A stretch of DNA of 64,000 nucleotides from an uncultured Gammaproteobacteria bacterium (GTDB taxonomy: Bacteria > Pseudomonadota > Gammaproteobacteria > CAMYKB01). Positions 27,331 to 36,402 of this stretch are shown piece after piece. Both the position numbers and the translations under genes were made by a program. The number at the start of each line of letters is the position of its first letter. Positions within the stretch are counted from its first letter, which is position 1. The stretch spans positions 1-64,000 of the forward strand of contig CAMYKB010000002.1 in NCBI GenBank assembly GCA_947258875.1. Direction: 5' to 3'. The notes under the pieces are model-generated. The model did not search any database. It worked only from the letters and a program-made list of their open reading frames with translations, and was not told the DNA's origin.

Positions 27331-28234
27331 AGGAACAGCCTCTGATAATACCGCACATTGTGGGTATGTCGCCATTGCCGGCAGACCGAATGTCGGCAAA
27401 TCCACATTACTGAATCGTCTGGTAGGTCAGAAACTTGCAGCAGTCAGCGGCAAGCCGCAGATGACTCGGCAAAACTTGGCAGGAATTGTCACCCACGAAA
27501 CGTCACAAATCGTTTTTATTGATACTCCGGGTATACATACTAACGACAAGCGCCTACTGAATAAAGCGCTGAATGCCAATGCACAAGCGGCACTTGATGA
27601 TGTTGACCTGATATTGTTTGTGGTTGAAGCGGGTGTATGGACGAGAGAGGATGAAGTTGCGCTGTCGAGAATACGGCGTTGCCGATCAGCGTGCTTGTTG
27701 TGTGTGAATAAAGTGGATCGGGTAAAAGATAAGTCACGCCTGCTGCCGTACCTGGATAAAATGTCAAGTTTAGGCGACTTTGAAGAAATCATCCCGATTT
27801 CAGCCACATCGGGTGATAATCTGGACGTATTGTTCAAAGCGATACGTCAACGTTTGCCACAATCTGATTTTATGTTTCCGGAAGAACAGATTACAGATAA
27901 AAGTGAGCGCTTTATGGTGGCCGAACTGGTCAGGGAGCAGTTGTTTGAGCGTTTGCAACAGGAATTGCCTTATTCTACTCATGTCGAGATTGACGCGTTT
28001 GAAGATGAGCGCGAGCATTGCGAAATAGCGGCGACGATCTGGGTTGAACGTGCCAGCCAACGCGCTATTGTTATCGGCAAGCAGGGTGCCATGCTCAAAA
28101 GTATCGGTATCAGTGCCAGGCAAGCTATCCAACACTTGTTGGATAGGCATGTGCGCTTAAAGTTGTGGGTAAAGGTGAAACCGGATTGGCAGGATAACCC
28201 GGCGATTATTGGCAGGTTTAGGGAAGGCAATTAA
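27320..28234 (+). CDS. era: GTPase Era
   Basis: A 304-residue GTPase for 16S rRNA and 30S maturation. G1 is AGRPNVGKST (about 20-29), switch I includes QMTRQN, G3 is DTPGIH, G4 is NKVD, and the C-terminal KH domain (about 205-290) contains VIGKQGAMLKSIG, the RNA-binding GxxG loop. It begins within the last codons of rnc. The order rnc-era-recO is conserved in gammaproteobacteria. Confidence 0.97.
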   Translation: MRPEGTASDNTAHCGYVAIAGRPNVGKSTLLNRLVGQKLAAVSGKPQMTRQNLAGIVTHETSQIVFIDTPGIHTNDKRLLNKALNANAQAALDDVDLILFVVEAGVWTREDEVALSRIRRCRSACLLCVNKVDRVKDKSRLLPYLDKMSSLGDFEEIIPISATSGDNLDVLFKAIRQRLPQSDFMFPEEQITDKSERFMVAELVREQLFERLQQELPYSTHVEIDAFEDEREHCEIAATIWVERASQRAIVIGKQGAMLKSIGISARQAIQHLLDRHVRLKLWVKVKPDWQDNPAIIGRFREGN

Positions 28235-28238
28235 TTCA

Positions 28239-28949
28239 ATGGCTCGTGTTACCGCTGAACGCGCATACCTGTTGCATGCTAGACCTTATCGGGAGACAAG
28301 CCTAATACTCGAAATTTTGAGTGATAATTATGGCCGAGTCAGCCTGGTGCAAAGAGGTGTCAGGAGCGGAACCAAGGCTGGACAGGATATTCAACCATTT
28401 AGCGCATTGCGTGTATCCTGGTCGGGTAAAGGTGAGATCCATACCTTGACCGGCGTGGATATCGACAAGCGCTACCCTATGGATGACAACCTGCATAAGG
28501 TATACGGCTTGTATCTTAATGAGCTGATCATGAAGTTAGTGCCTAAACATGGCCTGGGCCATGAATTGTTCGCTTTGTATGAATCGACACTTGAACATAT
28601 TGCTTGTAGCAATATCGAGGTATTGCTGCGCATGTTTGAATTACGTCTATTGCAGTTGATCGGCTATGGGCTAGATCTTGGACATGATTTTGAGGATAGT
28701 GCGCCGGTTGATGCCCAAAATACATATTATTATGACCATGCTAATGGGGGTGTAACAGCGGTAGGTCGTGTCGATACGAGTTGTCCGGTGAGCGGGAAGA
28801 CATTACAGGTGCTCGATAGACTTGATTTTGCTGAAGCAGATCAACGCAGTCTGAAAGAGGCCAAGCGGTTACTACGTAACATTATTGATAGCCACTTGCA
28901 TGGTAAGCCATTGAAAAGCCGTCAGATAATGCAGTACTTATATCATTGA
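28239..28949 (+). CDS. recO: DNA repair protein RecO
   Basis: A 236-residue protein: an N-terminal OB fold (AERAYLLHARPYRETSLI and LVQRGVRSG) and a helical C-terminal domain. The cysteine-based zinc finger of some RecO proteins is not complete here, as in other gammaproteobacterial members. RecO anneals strands and helps RecR load RecA. The frame is open from TTG at 28209, but ATG at 28239 lies just behind the era stop and gives the normal start. Confidence 0.94.
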   Translation: MARVTAERAYLLHARPYRETSLILEILSDNYGRVSLVQRGVRSGTKAGQDIQPFSALRVSWSGKGEIHTLTGVDIDKRYPMDDNLHKVYGLYLNELIMKLVPKHGLGHELFALYESTLEHIACSNIEVLLRMFELRLLQLIGYGLDLGHDFEDSAPVDAQNTYYYDHANGGVTAVGRVDTSCPVSGKTLQVLDRLDFAEADQRSLKEAKRLLRNIIDSHLHGKPLKSRQIMQYLYH

Positions 28950-28967
28950 ATCCGGATTAACAAAATC

Positions 28968-29708
28968 ATGGATAAAACACGCACGATACGTCTTGGGGTC
29001 AACCTGGATCACGTCGCCACAATACGCCAGGCACGTTTCACGCCCTATCCGGACCTGATTGAGGCCGTGAAAATCACTGAACAGGCCGGGGCTGATGGTA
29101 TCACCATGCATTTGCGTGAAGATCGCAGACACATACAAACTGAAGATGTGTTTGCAGCCCGTGAGGTTGTTGGCACTACCTTGAATCTGGAAATGGCTGC
29201 CACTGCAGAAATGATCAAGATCGCGCTGCAACTTGAGCCCGATTATTGTTGTATTGTTCCTGAAAAACGCGCTGAGTTAACCACGGAAGGCGGCTTGGAT
29301 GTGATAGCAAATATACGACATATTGCCGATGCATGTGCGAAGCTGAATCAGAAAAACATCCAGGTCTCGTTATTCATTGAGCCAGATATCGATGTCATTG
29401 AGGCGGTAATAAAAACAGGCGCAACTCTAGTGGAGTTACATACCGGTAAATACGCTATTTCCAGTGCTGATGAGGCTAAATATGAGCTGCAACGTTTAGT
29501 AAGTGCAGCAGAGTATGCAGCTGAGAAAGGCCTGCAAGTCAATGCGGGGCATGGAATTGATTACCATAATATCGCTGTTATCAAAACTATCCCTCATTTG
29601 TATGAGCTCAATATTGGTCATTCAATTGTTGCCAGGGCGCTATTCGTTGGTCTTGCGCAAGCGGTTTCAGAAATGAAGACTGCTATGATCGCGGCCAATG
29701 ACGCATGA
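28968..29708 (+). CDS. pdxJ: Pyridoxine 5'-phosphate synthase
   Basis: A 246-residue TIM-barrel enzyme that joins 1-deoxyxylulose 5-phosphate and 3-amino-2-oxopropyl phosphate, the last ring-forming step in vitamin B6 synthesis. Family blocks seen are LGVNLDHVATIRQAR, TMHLREDRRHIQ, LNLEMAAT, CIVPEKRAELTTEGGLDV and VNAGHGIDYHN. It follows recO by 18 bases and overlaps acpS by four. Confidence 0.97.
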   Translation: MDKTRTIRLGVNLDHVATIRQARFTPYPDLIEAVKITEQAGADGITMHLREDRRHIQTEDVFAAREVVGTTLNLEMAATAEMIKIALQLEPDYCCIVPEKRAELTTEGGLDVIANIRHIADACAKLNQKNIQVSLFIEPDIDVIEAVIKTGATLVELHTGKYAISSADEAKYELQRLVSAAEYAAEKGLQVNAGHGIDYHNIAVIKTIPHLYELNIGHSIVARALFVGLAQAVSEMKTAMIAANDA

Positions 29709-30085
29709 CGATTAATGGTATTGGTGTTGATATCGTCAGTGTCGAGCGTATAGAAAAGGCGCTAGCACGGCATGCCGATTCATTTGTAAAAAAAATACTC
29801 ACACCAGGTGAGATAGATGAATACAACGCGATCAAGTACAAGGCTGCATTTGTAGCAAAACGGTTTGCCGCAAAAGAGGCCGTGCTAAAAGCGCTAGGAA
29901 CAGGAATGTCGAATGGTATCTCATTTAAAGATATTGCTATTACGCACGACACAAATGGGCGCCCCCTGGTTCAGATGAGCGATGTCAGTGAGCGACAGTT
30001 AGAACTGGAAAATGCACAGGTATTGATCAGTATTTCCGATGAGGACAGGTATGCGATGGCCTATGCTATGGTTGTCGTGAATTGA
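29705..30085 (+). CDS. acpS: Holo-[acyl-carrier-protein] synthase
   Basis: A 126-residue phosphopantetheinyl transferase that attaches the 4'-phosphopantetheine arm of coenzyme A to ACP. The two hallmarks are present: GIGVDIVSVERIEKAL at the N-terminus (magnesium-binding D9) and the FAAKEAVLKALG motif near residues 58-69. The start overlaps the pdxJ stop. It converges with the barA-like gene, with seven bases between the ends. Confidence 0.97.
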   Translation: MTINGIGVDIVSVERIEKALARHADSFVKKILTPGEIDEYNAIKYKAAFVAKRFAAKEAVLKALGTGMSNGISFKDIAITHDTNGRPLVQMSDVSERQLELENAQVLISISDEDRYAMAYAMVVVN

Positions 30086-30092
30086 AGAATTT

Positions 30093-32834
30093 TTAGGTAT
30101 AAGGGTTATCCAGAGCAAGGATCTCAGTGATGGCGCGGGAGAGCTGTTCAAGTAGCCTGCCAACGTATTTTCCATCCGTATCTTCATTGATTGCCGACTC
30201 AACCTTGGAGGCATGGAATTGTAGTTTCTCGGCAGCACAATATTTTGCGCCGCCGTGAATCTTGTGGGCGATTTCTTTTATCTCTTTGAAATGAAGTTTC
30301 TCATAGTGTGTGGCCAGCTGGCTGCGCTTGGTTTTTAGATCAGCGACTAACATCTTGTAGAGCTCATGCGAGAGTTGTTTGTTGCCGCCTGATATCTTGA
30401 TGGCCTTCTCGATATTGACGATTTTCATCTGTTTATCTGAGCTGCTTTCCCTCGAGGGTTTTGATGATGCGTCCTGGTTGGATATGCCTGGCGTAGTTAA
30501 TGCTTCCAGGATAGTCATGATTAATTTTTTTTCGATCACGGGCTTGGTAAGGCATGCATTAAATCCTGATTTAAGGTAGTTGTTAAGGTTTTCAGGATTG
30601 GCGTCCGCGGTTACCGCGATGATGGGTAAATCGGGGTGTTTGCTTTTTATCTTCGCGGTGGCTTGCAGGCCGTCAATGTTTGGCATGTGTACGTCCATTA
30701 TCACAATATCGATGTCATGATTTTCCACGGCATTGATTGCTTCCTCGCCGTCTCTGGCGACGACATGAACCCCGTCGTTGCGAGTAATGTATACCTCTAA
30801 TAAGTGCTGGTTAATTTCATTATCATCAGCCAATAGTACTGTGATTCCTTCCAGGTTCTGGAGTCTGTGTATACCCGTTTCTCTTGTTATAGGAGACGTT
30901 TCGGTATCAGCTGCTGGTGGTTCGTTAGCAATTTCCTCAATAATTGCGGAATACAGTGCATTGGGAAGAATAATGTTGCTGAAATGCAGAAAATTAGTTG
31001 CTGAAGACAAGTCTTCGTAATAATTATCGTTATGTAAAAATACTATGGTTGCATCGGTTGCGTCAGGGATATGGTTGATCGAAATTTGCAAGTCTGTGTC
31101 AATATTATTCTGATTCAGGAAATAAAAAACAAGTTTGTGTTTGGGTAAGGGAAGTTCTTTCATGAACTTCTCTATGGTAGAGGTTGTCGTGGGCTTGAGT
31201 CCCCAGGTGGTCAGCATGTTCTCAGTATACTCGGCGCGCTTTTCGTTTCTGTCGTAGATAAGCACAGAATGCGAATCAAGCGGGTTTTGCAAGTAATATG
31301 GTGTTGCATCGCAGTCGACATATGGGATGGTAAATGTAAATGTACTGCCAACATTAGTCTTGCTTTCGAAGCGGATGCCACCGCCTAATTTTTCGATAAA
31401 ATACTTTGCGATCGAAAGACCCAGGCCAGTTCCGGTAGTTTGTCTGGATAATGAGTCATCAGCTTGTGTGAATGGGTCGAATATGCGTCGCTTTTCTTTG
31501 TCAGCGATGCCTATTCCAGTATCGATAACCTTGAATTCATAATAGCCCTCGGGGTGATCGCCACCTTTCTTGAGACTGATTTCAAGTGCTACATATCCCA
31601 TGTTGGTGAACTTGATAGCATTACTGAGTAGATTGATGATGGCCTGTTTGATCCGTAGCGGATCGCTGTGGATGATCGTGGGTATGTTGGGATCTATGTA
31701 AAGCAGGAAATCAATATTCTTTTCGTATGCTGATTTGCTGAGCAGACTGATAATATCATCAACTAACTCGTAGAGATTGAATTCACATTTGTCAATTTTC
31801 AGTTCACCGGACTCGATTTTTGAGTAATCGAGGATTTCATTTATCAGGATCAGCAGGTCAGCTGCTGAGCGCGCTATCGTACTCACATAGTCGTTATGGG
31901 CTGCGTCGACTTTATATTCGCTGATGAGGTCGGTGAAACCCACAATGGAATTCATAGGGGTCCTAAGTTCATGACTCATATTGGCGAGAAAACGTGATTT
32001 GGCAAGACTGACATCCTCGGCACGCATCCGTGCCATTTCCAGCTCAGTATTCGTCTCGTTAATTTCTGCTATCTTGTGATTCAATTCTGAAGTGGCAACT
32101 GCAATTGCTTGTGACATGTCTTTATGAAGACCTTCTATCTTCTCAGCCATTTGATTAACGCCGTATTCAAGATCGCCAATCTCGCCACCTGATGTGACGG
32201 GCACGCGCGCTTCGAAATGGCCTTGCTGGATAGCGGAGACAAGAACATTTAACTTTTCCAGCGGTGTCGAAATAGATCGGCTGGTGTAAAATGCGAATAG
32301 GGTGGCGATGCCAAGTATAACGGCGACGATACCGATTCCCGTTAGTGTGATAACCGTTTCCTTGTAGTTTGTCGGCTCGGTGGTCATGGCGATACTTACA
32401 ACGCCCAGTTTTGTCTCGGAGTTGTTACGGATATTTTCCCTTATAATGCCCTGCTGAAAGGTCATAGGTTCGTTACGGTTTACAAGGTTTGATACGAACT
32501 GAACGAAGGGAGCGGGAGAGCTGTTCCAGTAATTACTCCGTTTTTCTTCGAAGAGGGTGTCACCGCGGATATCGGTGATTCGCAAACTCATGACATCGGG
32601 CTGTGAGAGTGCGTTCCTTGCAAGTCGGAGCAGCGCGAGACGGTTGCCTGGATTCATATTATCTTCGGCTGACAATGCCAGATTGTTGGCGATGGCGCTG
32701 CCGCGTTGCTGTATATCACGATCAAGGTTTCCGATTAATCGCAGAGAAAAATACAAGGTCAGGAAAATGGCGATGCATACCGCCGGTAGCAGGGCCAGAA
32801 AGCTTAATCTATTTTTAATAGTCCAGGATTTCAC
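30093..32834 (-). CDS. barA: BarA/GacS-type tripartite hybrid sensor kinase
   Basis: A 913-residue inner-membrane kinase. Order: membrane helix (about 12-32), periplasmic region to about 158, second helix (about 160-183), HAMP (184-236), coiled coil, HisKA with H288 (MSHELRTPMN), HATPase (GTGLGLSIAKYF lid), a weak receiver-like segment, a full receiver (LADDNEIN and IMDVHMPNIDG) and a C-terminal Hpt domain with H857 (AHKIHGGAKYC). Known relatives phosphorylate GacA/UvrY and act through Csr/Rsm small RNAs; no partner gene is in this window. Placement beside cysM and rlmD matches gacS of Pseudomonas. Confidence 0.93.
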   Translation of the reverse strand: MKSWTIKNRLSFLALLPAVCIAIFLTLYFSLRLIGNLDRDIQQRGSAIANNLALSAEDNMNPGNRLALLRLARNALSQPDVMSLRITDIRGDTLFEEKRSNYWNSSPAPFVQFVSNLVNRNEPMTFQQGIIRENIRNNSETKLGVVSIAMTTEPTNYKETVITLTGIGIVAVILGIATLFAFYTSRSISTPLEKLNVLVSAIQQGHFEARVPVTSGGEIGDLEYGVNQMAEKIEGLHKDMSQAIAVATSELNHKIAEINETNTELEMARMRAEDVSLAKSRFLANMSHELRTPMNSIVGFTDLISEYKVDAAHNDYVSTIARSAADLLILINEILDYSKIESGELKIDKCEFNLYELVDDIISLLSKSAYEKNIDFLLYIDPNIPTIIHSDPLRIKQAIINLLSNAIKFTNMGYVALEISLKKGGDHPEGYYEFKVIDTGIGIADKEKRRIFDPFTQADDSLSRQTTGTGLGLSIAKYFIEKLGGGIRFESKTNVGSTFTFTIPYVDCDATPYYLQNPLDSHSVLIYDRNEKRAEYTENMLTTWGLKPTTTSTIEKFMKELPLPKHKLVFYFLNQNNIDTDLQISINHIPDATDATIVFLHNDNYYEDLSSATNFLHFSNIILPNALYSAIIEEIANEPPAADTETSPITRETGIHRLQNLEGITVLLADDNEINQHLLEVYITRNDGVHVVARDGEEAINAVENHDIDIVIMDVHMPNIDGLQATAKIKSKHPDLPIIAVTADANPENLNNYLKSGFNACLTKPVIEKKLIMTILEALTTPGISNQDASSKPSRESSSDKQMKIVNIEKAIKISGGNKQLSHELYKMLVADLKTKRSQLATHYEKLHFKEIKEIAHKIHGGAKYCAAEKLQFHASKVESAINEDTDGKYVGRLLEQLSRAITEILALDNPYT

Positions 32835-32926
32835 AGTAATATCTTTGATGTAGTGTGCGGTCTGTCATCGACGCTGATTTTTCCGTACAATCAGTCTCTC
32901 ATAGTTATATAAGCTGCTCAAATATA

Positions 32927-33823
32927 ATGGAATTCCCAACCCTGGAAGCGTTTATCGGTAATACCCCCCTGGTCAGGCTGCAGCGTCTGCTTAGTAATAC
33001 GTCCAATCAGCTGCTTGTCAAGCTGGAGGGCAACAATCCGGCCGGCTCAGTTAAGGATCGTCCGGCGCTTAACATGATTAAGGGTGCAGAGCTGCGCGGT
33101 GAAATCAAGCCCGATGATACCCTGATTGAAGCCACCAGCGGCAATACGGGTATCGCACTGGCCATGGCAGCGGCGATCAAGGGTTATCGTATGGTGCTGA
33201 TCATGCCTGAAACCATGAGTTTGGAGCGCCGCGCTACCATGAAGGCATTCGGTGCCGAAATAATCTTGGTAACCGGTGAGGAGGGGATGGAAGGTGCGCG
33301 TGACCTGGCCAAGCAGATGGAGTCTGAAGGCAAGGGCAAGGTGTTGGACCAGTTTGCGAATGCTGATAACCCAATGGCGCATTATCAAGCTACAGGGCCG
33401 GAGATCTGGCGTGATACTACGGGTAGAATTACCCATTTTGTCAGCTCTATGGGCACCACTGGCACCATAATGGGTACATCCATGTACCTGAAAGAAAGAA
33501 GCCCGGAGATTCAGATTGTCGGCGTACAACCTACCGAAGGTTCTAAAATCCCGGGAATTCGCCGATGGCCGGTAGAATACCTGCCTGAGATTTATAATCC
33601 GGAGCGTGTTGATCACATTATCGATATTGATCAAAGTGAAGCCGAGCAGACCATGCGTCGCCTGGCATGTGAAGAAGGGATCTTCTGCGGCGTCTCATCC
33701 GGCGGTGCAGTGGCGGCATCGCTTAAACTTATAGAGGAACAGAAACTCGAGAATGCCGTTATCGTGGTGATCATTTGTGATCGCGGTGACCGTTATATTT
33801 CAACCGGCGTGTTTCCTTCCTGA
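32927..33823 (+). CDS. cysM: Cysteine synthase B
   Basis: A 298-residue PLP enzyme that makes cysteine from O-acetylserine and sulfide or thiosulfate. The PLP lysine is K43 in NNPAGSVKDRPA, the substrate loop is TSGNTGIALA, and the phosphate-binding loop is MGTTGTIMG. GTG at 32855 would add 24 residues lacking similarity to the family; ATG at 32927 gives the expected start. It diverges from the barA-like gene and begins a run with an exonuclease gene and rlmD. Confidence 0.96.
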   Translation: MEFPTLEAFIGNTPLVRLQRLLSNTSNQLLVKLEGNNPAGSVKDRPALNMIKGAELRGEIKPDDTLIEATSGNTGIALAMAAAIKGYRMVLIMPETMSLERRATMKAFGAEIILVTGEEGMEGARDLAKQMESEGKGKVLDQFANADNPMAHYQATGPEIWRDTTGRITHFVSSMGTTGTIMGTSMYLKERSPEIQIVGVQPTEGSKIPGIRRWPVEYLPEIYNPERVDHIIDIDQSEAEQTMRRLACEEGIFCGVSSGGAVAASLKLIEEQKLENAVIVVIICDRGDRYISTGVFPS

Positions 33824-33850
33824 TGGTTGTTTAACTATGAAGACTAACCC

Positions 33851-34630
33851 ATGAACATATTTGTATTCGATATTGAAACCATTCCTGACATCGAGTCGGG
33901 CAAGCGTTTGTACGATTTGGAGGGATTATCAGACAAGGATGCCGGCAAGGCCATGTTTCACATGCGGCAGCAAAAAACCGGCAGTGAGTTTATGCCGCAT
34001 CATATGCAACGTATCGTGGCCATTTCTATTGTATTGCGTTCGCGGGACAGCTTTAAGGTCTGGACCCTGGGCGATGAGGACGCAGATGAAAAAGAAATCA
34101 TCCAGCGGTTTTATGACGGAATCGAACGCTTCAGTCCTACCCTGGTTTCGTGGAACGGCAGCGGCTTCGACTTACCCGTGATTCATTACCGCTCCTTGCT
34201 ACACGGTATCAGCGCCCCGCGTTATTGGGAGACCGGTCAGGACGACAGCAGTTTTAGATACAATAATTATCTGAGTCGATATCACTGGCGGCACACCGAC
34301 CTGATGGATGTCTTGTCCGGATTTCAACCGCGCGCCTTTGCACCCCTGGATCAAATGGCTACCATGTGCGGGTTCCCCGGTAAACTGGGCATGAGCGGTG
34401 ACAAGGTCTGGGACACGTATCTTAAAGGTGAAATCGGGGCGATCCGTGATTATTGTGAGACCGATGTGCTGAATACCTACTTGTTATACCTGCGCTTCGA
34501 TCTATTGCGTGGCCAGATTGGTGAACAGCGCTATAAGGAAGAGTGCCAGGTGGTGCGTGATGCACTGGCCGAAGCCAACAAACCCCATCTCATTGAATTT
34601 CTTGAAGCCTGGCCCTCCAGCGACAGTTAA
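33851..34630 (+). CDS. Predicted 3'-5' exonuclease related to PolB proofreading domain
   Basis: A 259-residue DEDD-superfamily protein. Exo I is VFDIETIPD (D7, E9), Exo II is in SWNGSGFDLPVIHYR and Exo III is in RDYCETDVLNTYLLY. It has no polymerase domain. Such stand-alone genes lie next to cysM and rlmD in other gammaproteobacteria. The substrate is untested as far as I know; DNA 3' ends are likely by family. Confidence 0.9.
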   Translation: MNIFVFDIETIPDIESGKRLYDLEGLSDKDAGKAMFHMRQQKTGSEFMPHHMQRIVAISIVLRSRDSFKVWTLGDEDADEKEIIQRFYDGIERFSPTLVSWNGSGFDLPVIHYRSLLHGISAPRYWETGQDDSSFRYNNYLSRYHWRHTDLMDVLSGFQPRAFAPLDQMATMCGFPGKLGMSGDKVWDTYLKGEIGAIRDYCETDVLNTYLLYLRFDLLRGQIGEQRYKEECQVVRDALAEANKPHLIEFLEAWPSSDS

Positions 34631-34638
34631 TCATCCCG

Positions 34639-35970
34639 GTGTCCAGAAGATCGCGTAAAAAACGCCTGCCCACCGAGCCGGTAGAGACCACTATTGAGTC
34701 CTTGTCGCAGGATGGCCGTGGCGTTACGCATATTGAAGGTAAGGCCGTGTTCATCGATGGCGCTTTGCCCGGTGAGCGAGTGCGTTTCATCTATACCCGC
34801 CGATGCCGCCGGCATGATGAAGGGCGTGTGGAAGAGGTGCTGGAAGCCTCAGCTGACCGCGTAGCACCCCGTTGCGCACACTTTGCCATCTGTGGCGGTT
34901 GCAGCCTGCAACACATGGCGCCGAAGGCGCAGATCATTGCCAAACAGCAGGCTATGATTGATGGGCTCAAACACATCGGCAAGGTTGAGCCTGAGCATGT
35001 CCTCGCGCCACTCACCGGTCCGGTGTGGGGCTATCGGCGCAAGGCGCGGTTGGGTGTGCGCAAGGTCATCAAAAAAGGACGGGTACTGGTCGGCTTTCGC
35101 GAGAAACGTAACAGCTACGTGGCCGATATTGAGCGCTGTGAAGTGCTCGATGCATCCGTAGGCCTCAAGCTCGACGCTCTGAGCCAACTCATCGAAGGGC
35201 TTGATGCCAAGGCCACCCTCCCGCAGATCGAAGTTGCGGTGGCTGACAATGCCACTGCGCTGGTGTTGCGTCATCTTGAGCCGCTCAGTGAGCATGACTG
35301 TGAACAGGTGGTCGCATTTGCCAAACAACAGGACTATCAGATATACCTGCAATCCGGTGGGCCGGATACGGTCGTACCGTTATATCCTGAAAAACCCGAG
35401 CTGTATTATGAACATCAGGATTATGATGTGCGCATTGATGTCGGGCCGCTGGATTTCTATCAAGTCAACGCCGATATCAATCATCAGATGCTGCAACGTG
35501 CGCTCGAGTATCTCGAGCTTGTACCTACAGACAAGGTCCTCGACCTGTTCAGTGGCTTGGGGAATTTCACCTTGCCCATTGCTCGGCAAGTCGCGGAAGT
35601 CGTTGGTATCGAAGGCGATCAGATTATGGTGAATCGCGCCCGTGCAACGGCCGAGCGTAATGGTATTAGCAACACGCGCTATTACGCCGCAGACTTAATG
35701 GATGAGCTCAAAGATGAGCCCTGGCTAAAGGAACGCTTCGATAAAATCCTGCTCGATCCGCCGCGTTCAGGTGCCAAGGAGGTTATTGAGCATATTGGTA
35801 AGCTGGACGCGAAGTGTATAGTCTATGTTTCCTGTCATCCCGGTACACTGGCGCGGGATGCCGGAGAGTTGGTACATACGCATGGGTATAAGTTAGTGAG
35901 TGCGGGGGTGATGGACATGTTTCCGCATACGGGGCATGTGGAGTCGATGGCGATTTTTGTTAGGGGTTGA
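34639..35970 (+). CDS. rlmD: 23S rRNA (uracil-1939-C5)-methyltransferase RlmD
   Basis: A 443-residue SAM-dependent RNA methyltransferase. An N-terminal TRAM domain (about 12-70) is followed by a 4Fe-4S site with C79, C85, C88 and C167, and by the methyltransferase core with LDLFSGLGNFTLPIA and the nucleophile C399 in YVSCHPGTLARD. The start is GTG at 34639, eight bases after the exonuclease gene. In Pseudomonas relA follows; here it does not. Confidence 0.95.
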   Translation: MSRRSRKKRLPTEPVETTIESLSQDGRGVTHIEGKAVFIDGALPGERVRFIYTRRCRRHDEGRVEEVLEASADRVAPRCAHFAICGGCSLQHMAPKAQIIAKQQAMIDGLKHIGKVEPEHVLAPLTGPVWGYRRKARLGVRKVIKKGRVLVGFREKRNSYVADIERCEVLDASVGLKLDALSQLIEGLDAKATLPQIEVAVADNATALVLRHLEPLSEHDCEQVVAFAKQQDYQIYLQSGGPDTVVPLYPEKPELYYEHQDYDVRIDVGPLDFYQVNADINHQMLQRALEYLELVPTDKVLDLFSGLGNFTLPIARQVAEVVGIEGDQIMVNRARATAERNGISNTRYYAADLMDELKDEPWLKERFDKILLDPPRSGAKEVIEHIGKLDAKCIVYVSCHPGTLARDAGELVHTHGYKLVSAGVMDMFPHTGHVESMAIFVRG

Positions 35971-36044
35971 TTTGTTCCTTCTCATGATAGGTTGGCGGTG
36001 AGGAACGAACTCCAACCTGTTTCGACCTTTAAATTCACTCCCAT

Positions 36045-36386
36045 TTACTTCGCAGGTAATGAGTCGGCGAATGTCATACAACGCGTAATCCATTCTTGCA
36101 GGTCACTGTCGTCTACAATCCCTTCCGCATCAACATAAATGAACCCCTTCAGCGGTTTGCCGGTGAAATCCATTTCCCGGGCGTGCGGATGCTGTAAAGC
36201 ATCTTCATATTGTTCAGGGCCGACCCTCGCCATGAGGGTCTCGTCCACAATGCCGACGCACATGTTTCCCGAGAGCATGAAGGCGAGACCACCAAACATT
36301 TTCTTTTCAATAATTTCTGCAGCGATATTGTCCTGTTGTTCGAATATTTCGCGTATGCGTTGAGCCAAGCCTTCATCGTATGCCAT
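36045..36386 (-). CDS. TfoX/Sxy N-terminal domain protein
   Basis: A 113-residue protein consisting of only the TfoX N-terminal domain: EKKMFGGLAFMLSGNMCVGI and the RVGPEQYEDAL block are typical. Full-length Sxy/TfoX has a second helical domain and controls competence genes with CRP; single-domain versions are common and their role is not established. It is convergent with rlmD and sits 16 bases downstream of the ArsJ-like gene, so the two may be co-transcribed. Confidence 0.88.
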   Translation of the reverse strand: MAYDEGLAQRIREIFEQQDNIAAEIIEKKMFGGLAFMLSGNMCVGIVDETLMARVGPEQYEDALQHPHAREMDFTGKPLKGFIYVDAEGIVDDSDLQEWITRCMTFADSLPAK

Positions 36387-36402
36387 CTTTGTTCCTTTTT
36401 TA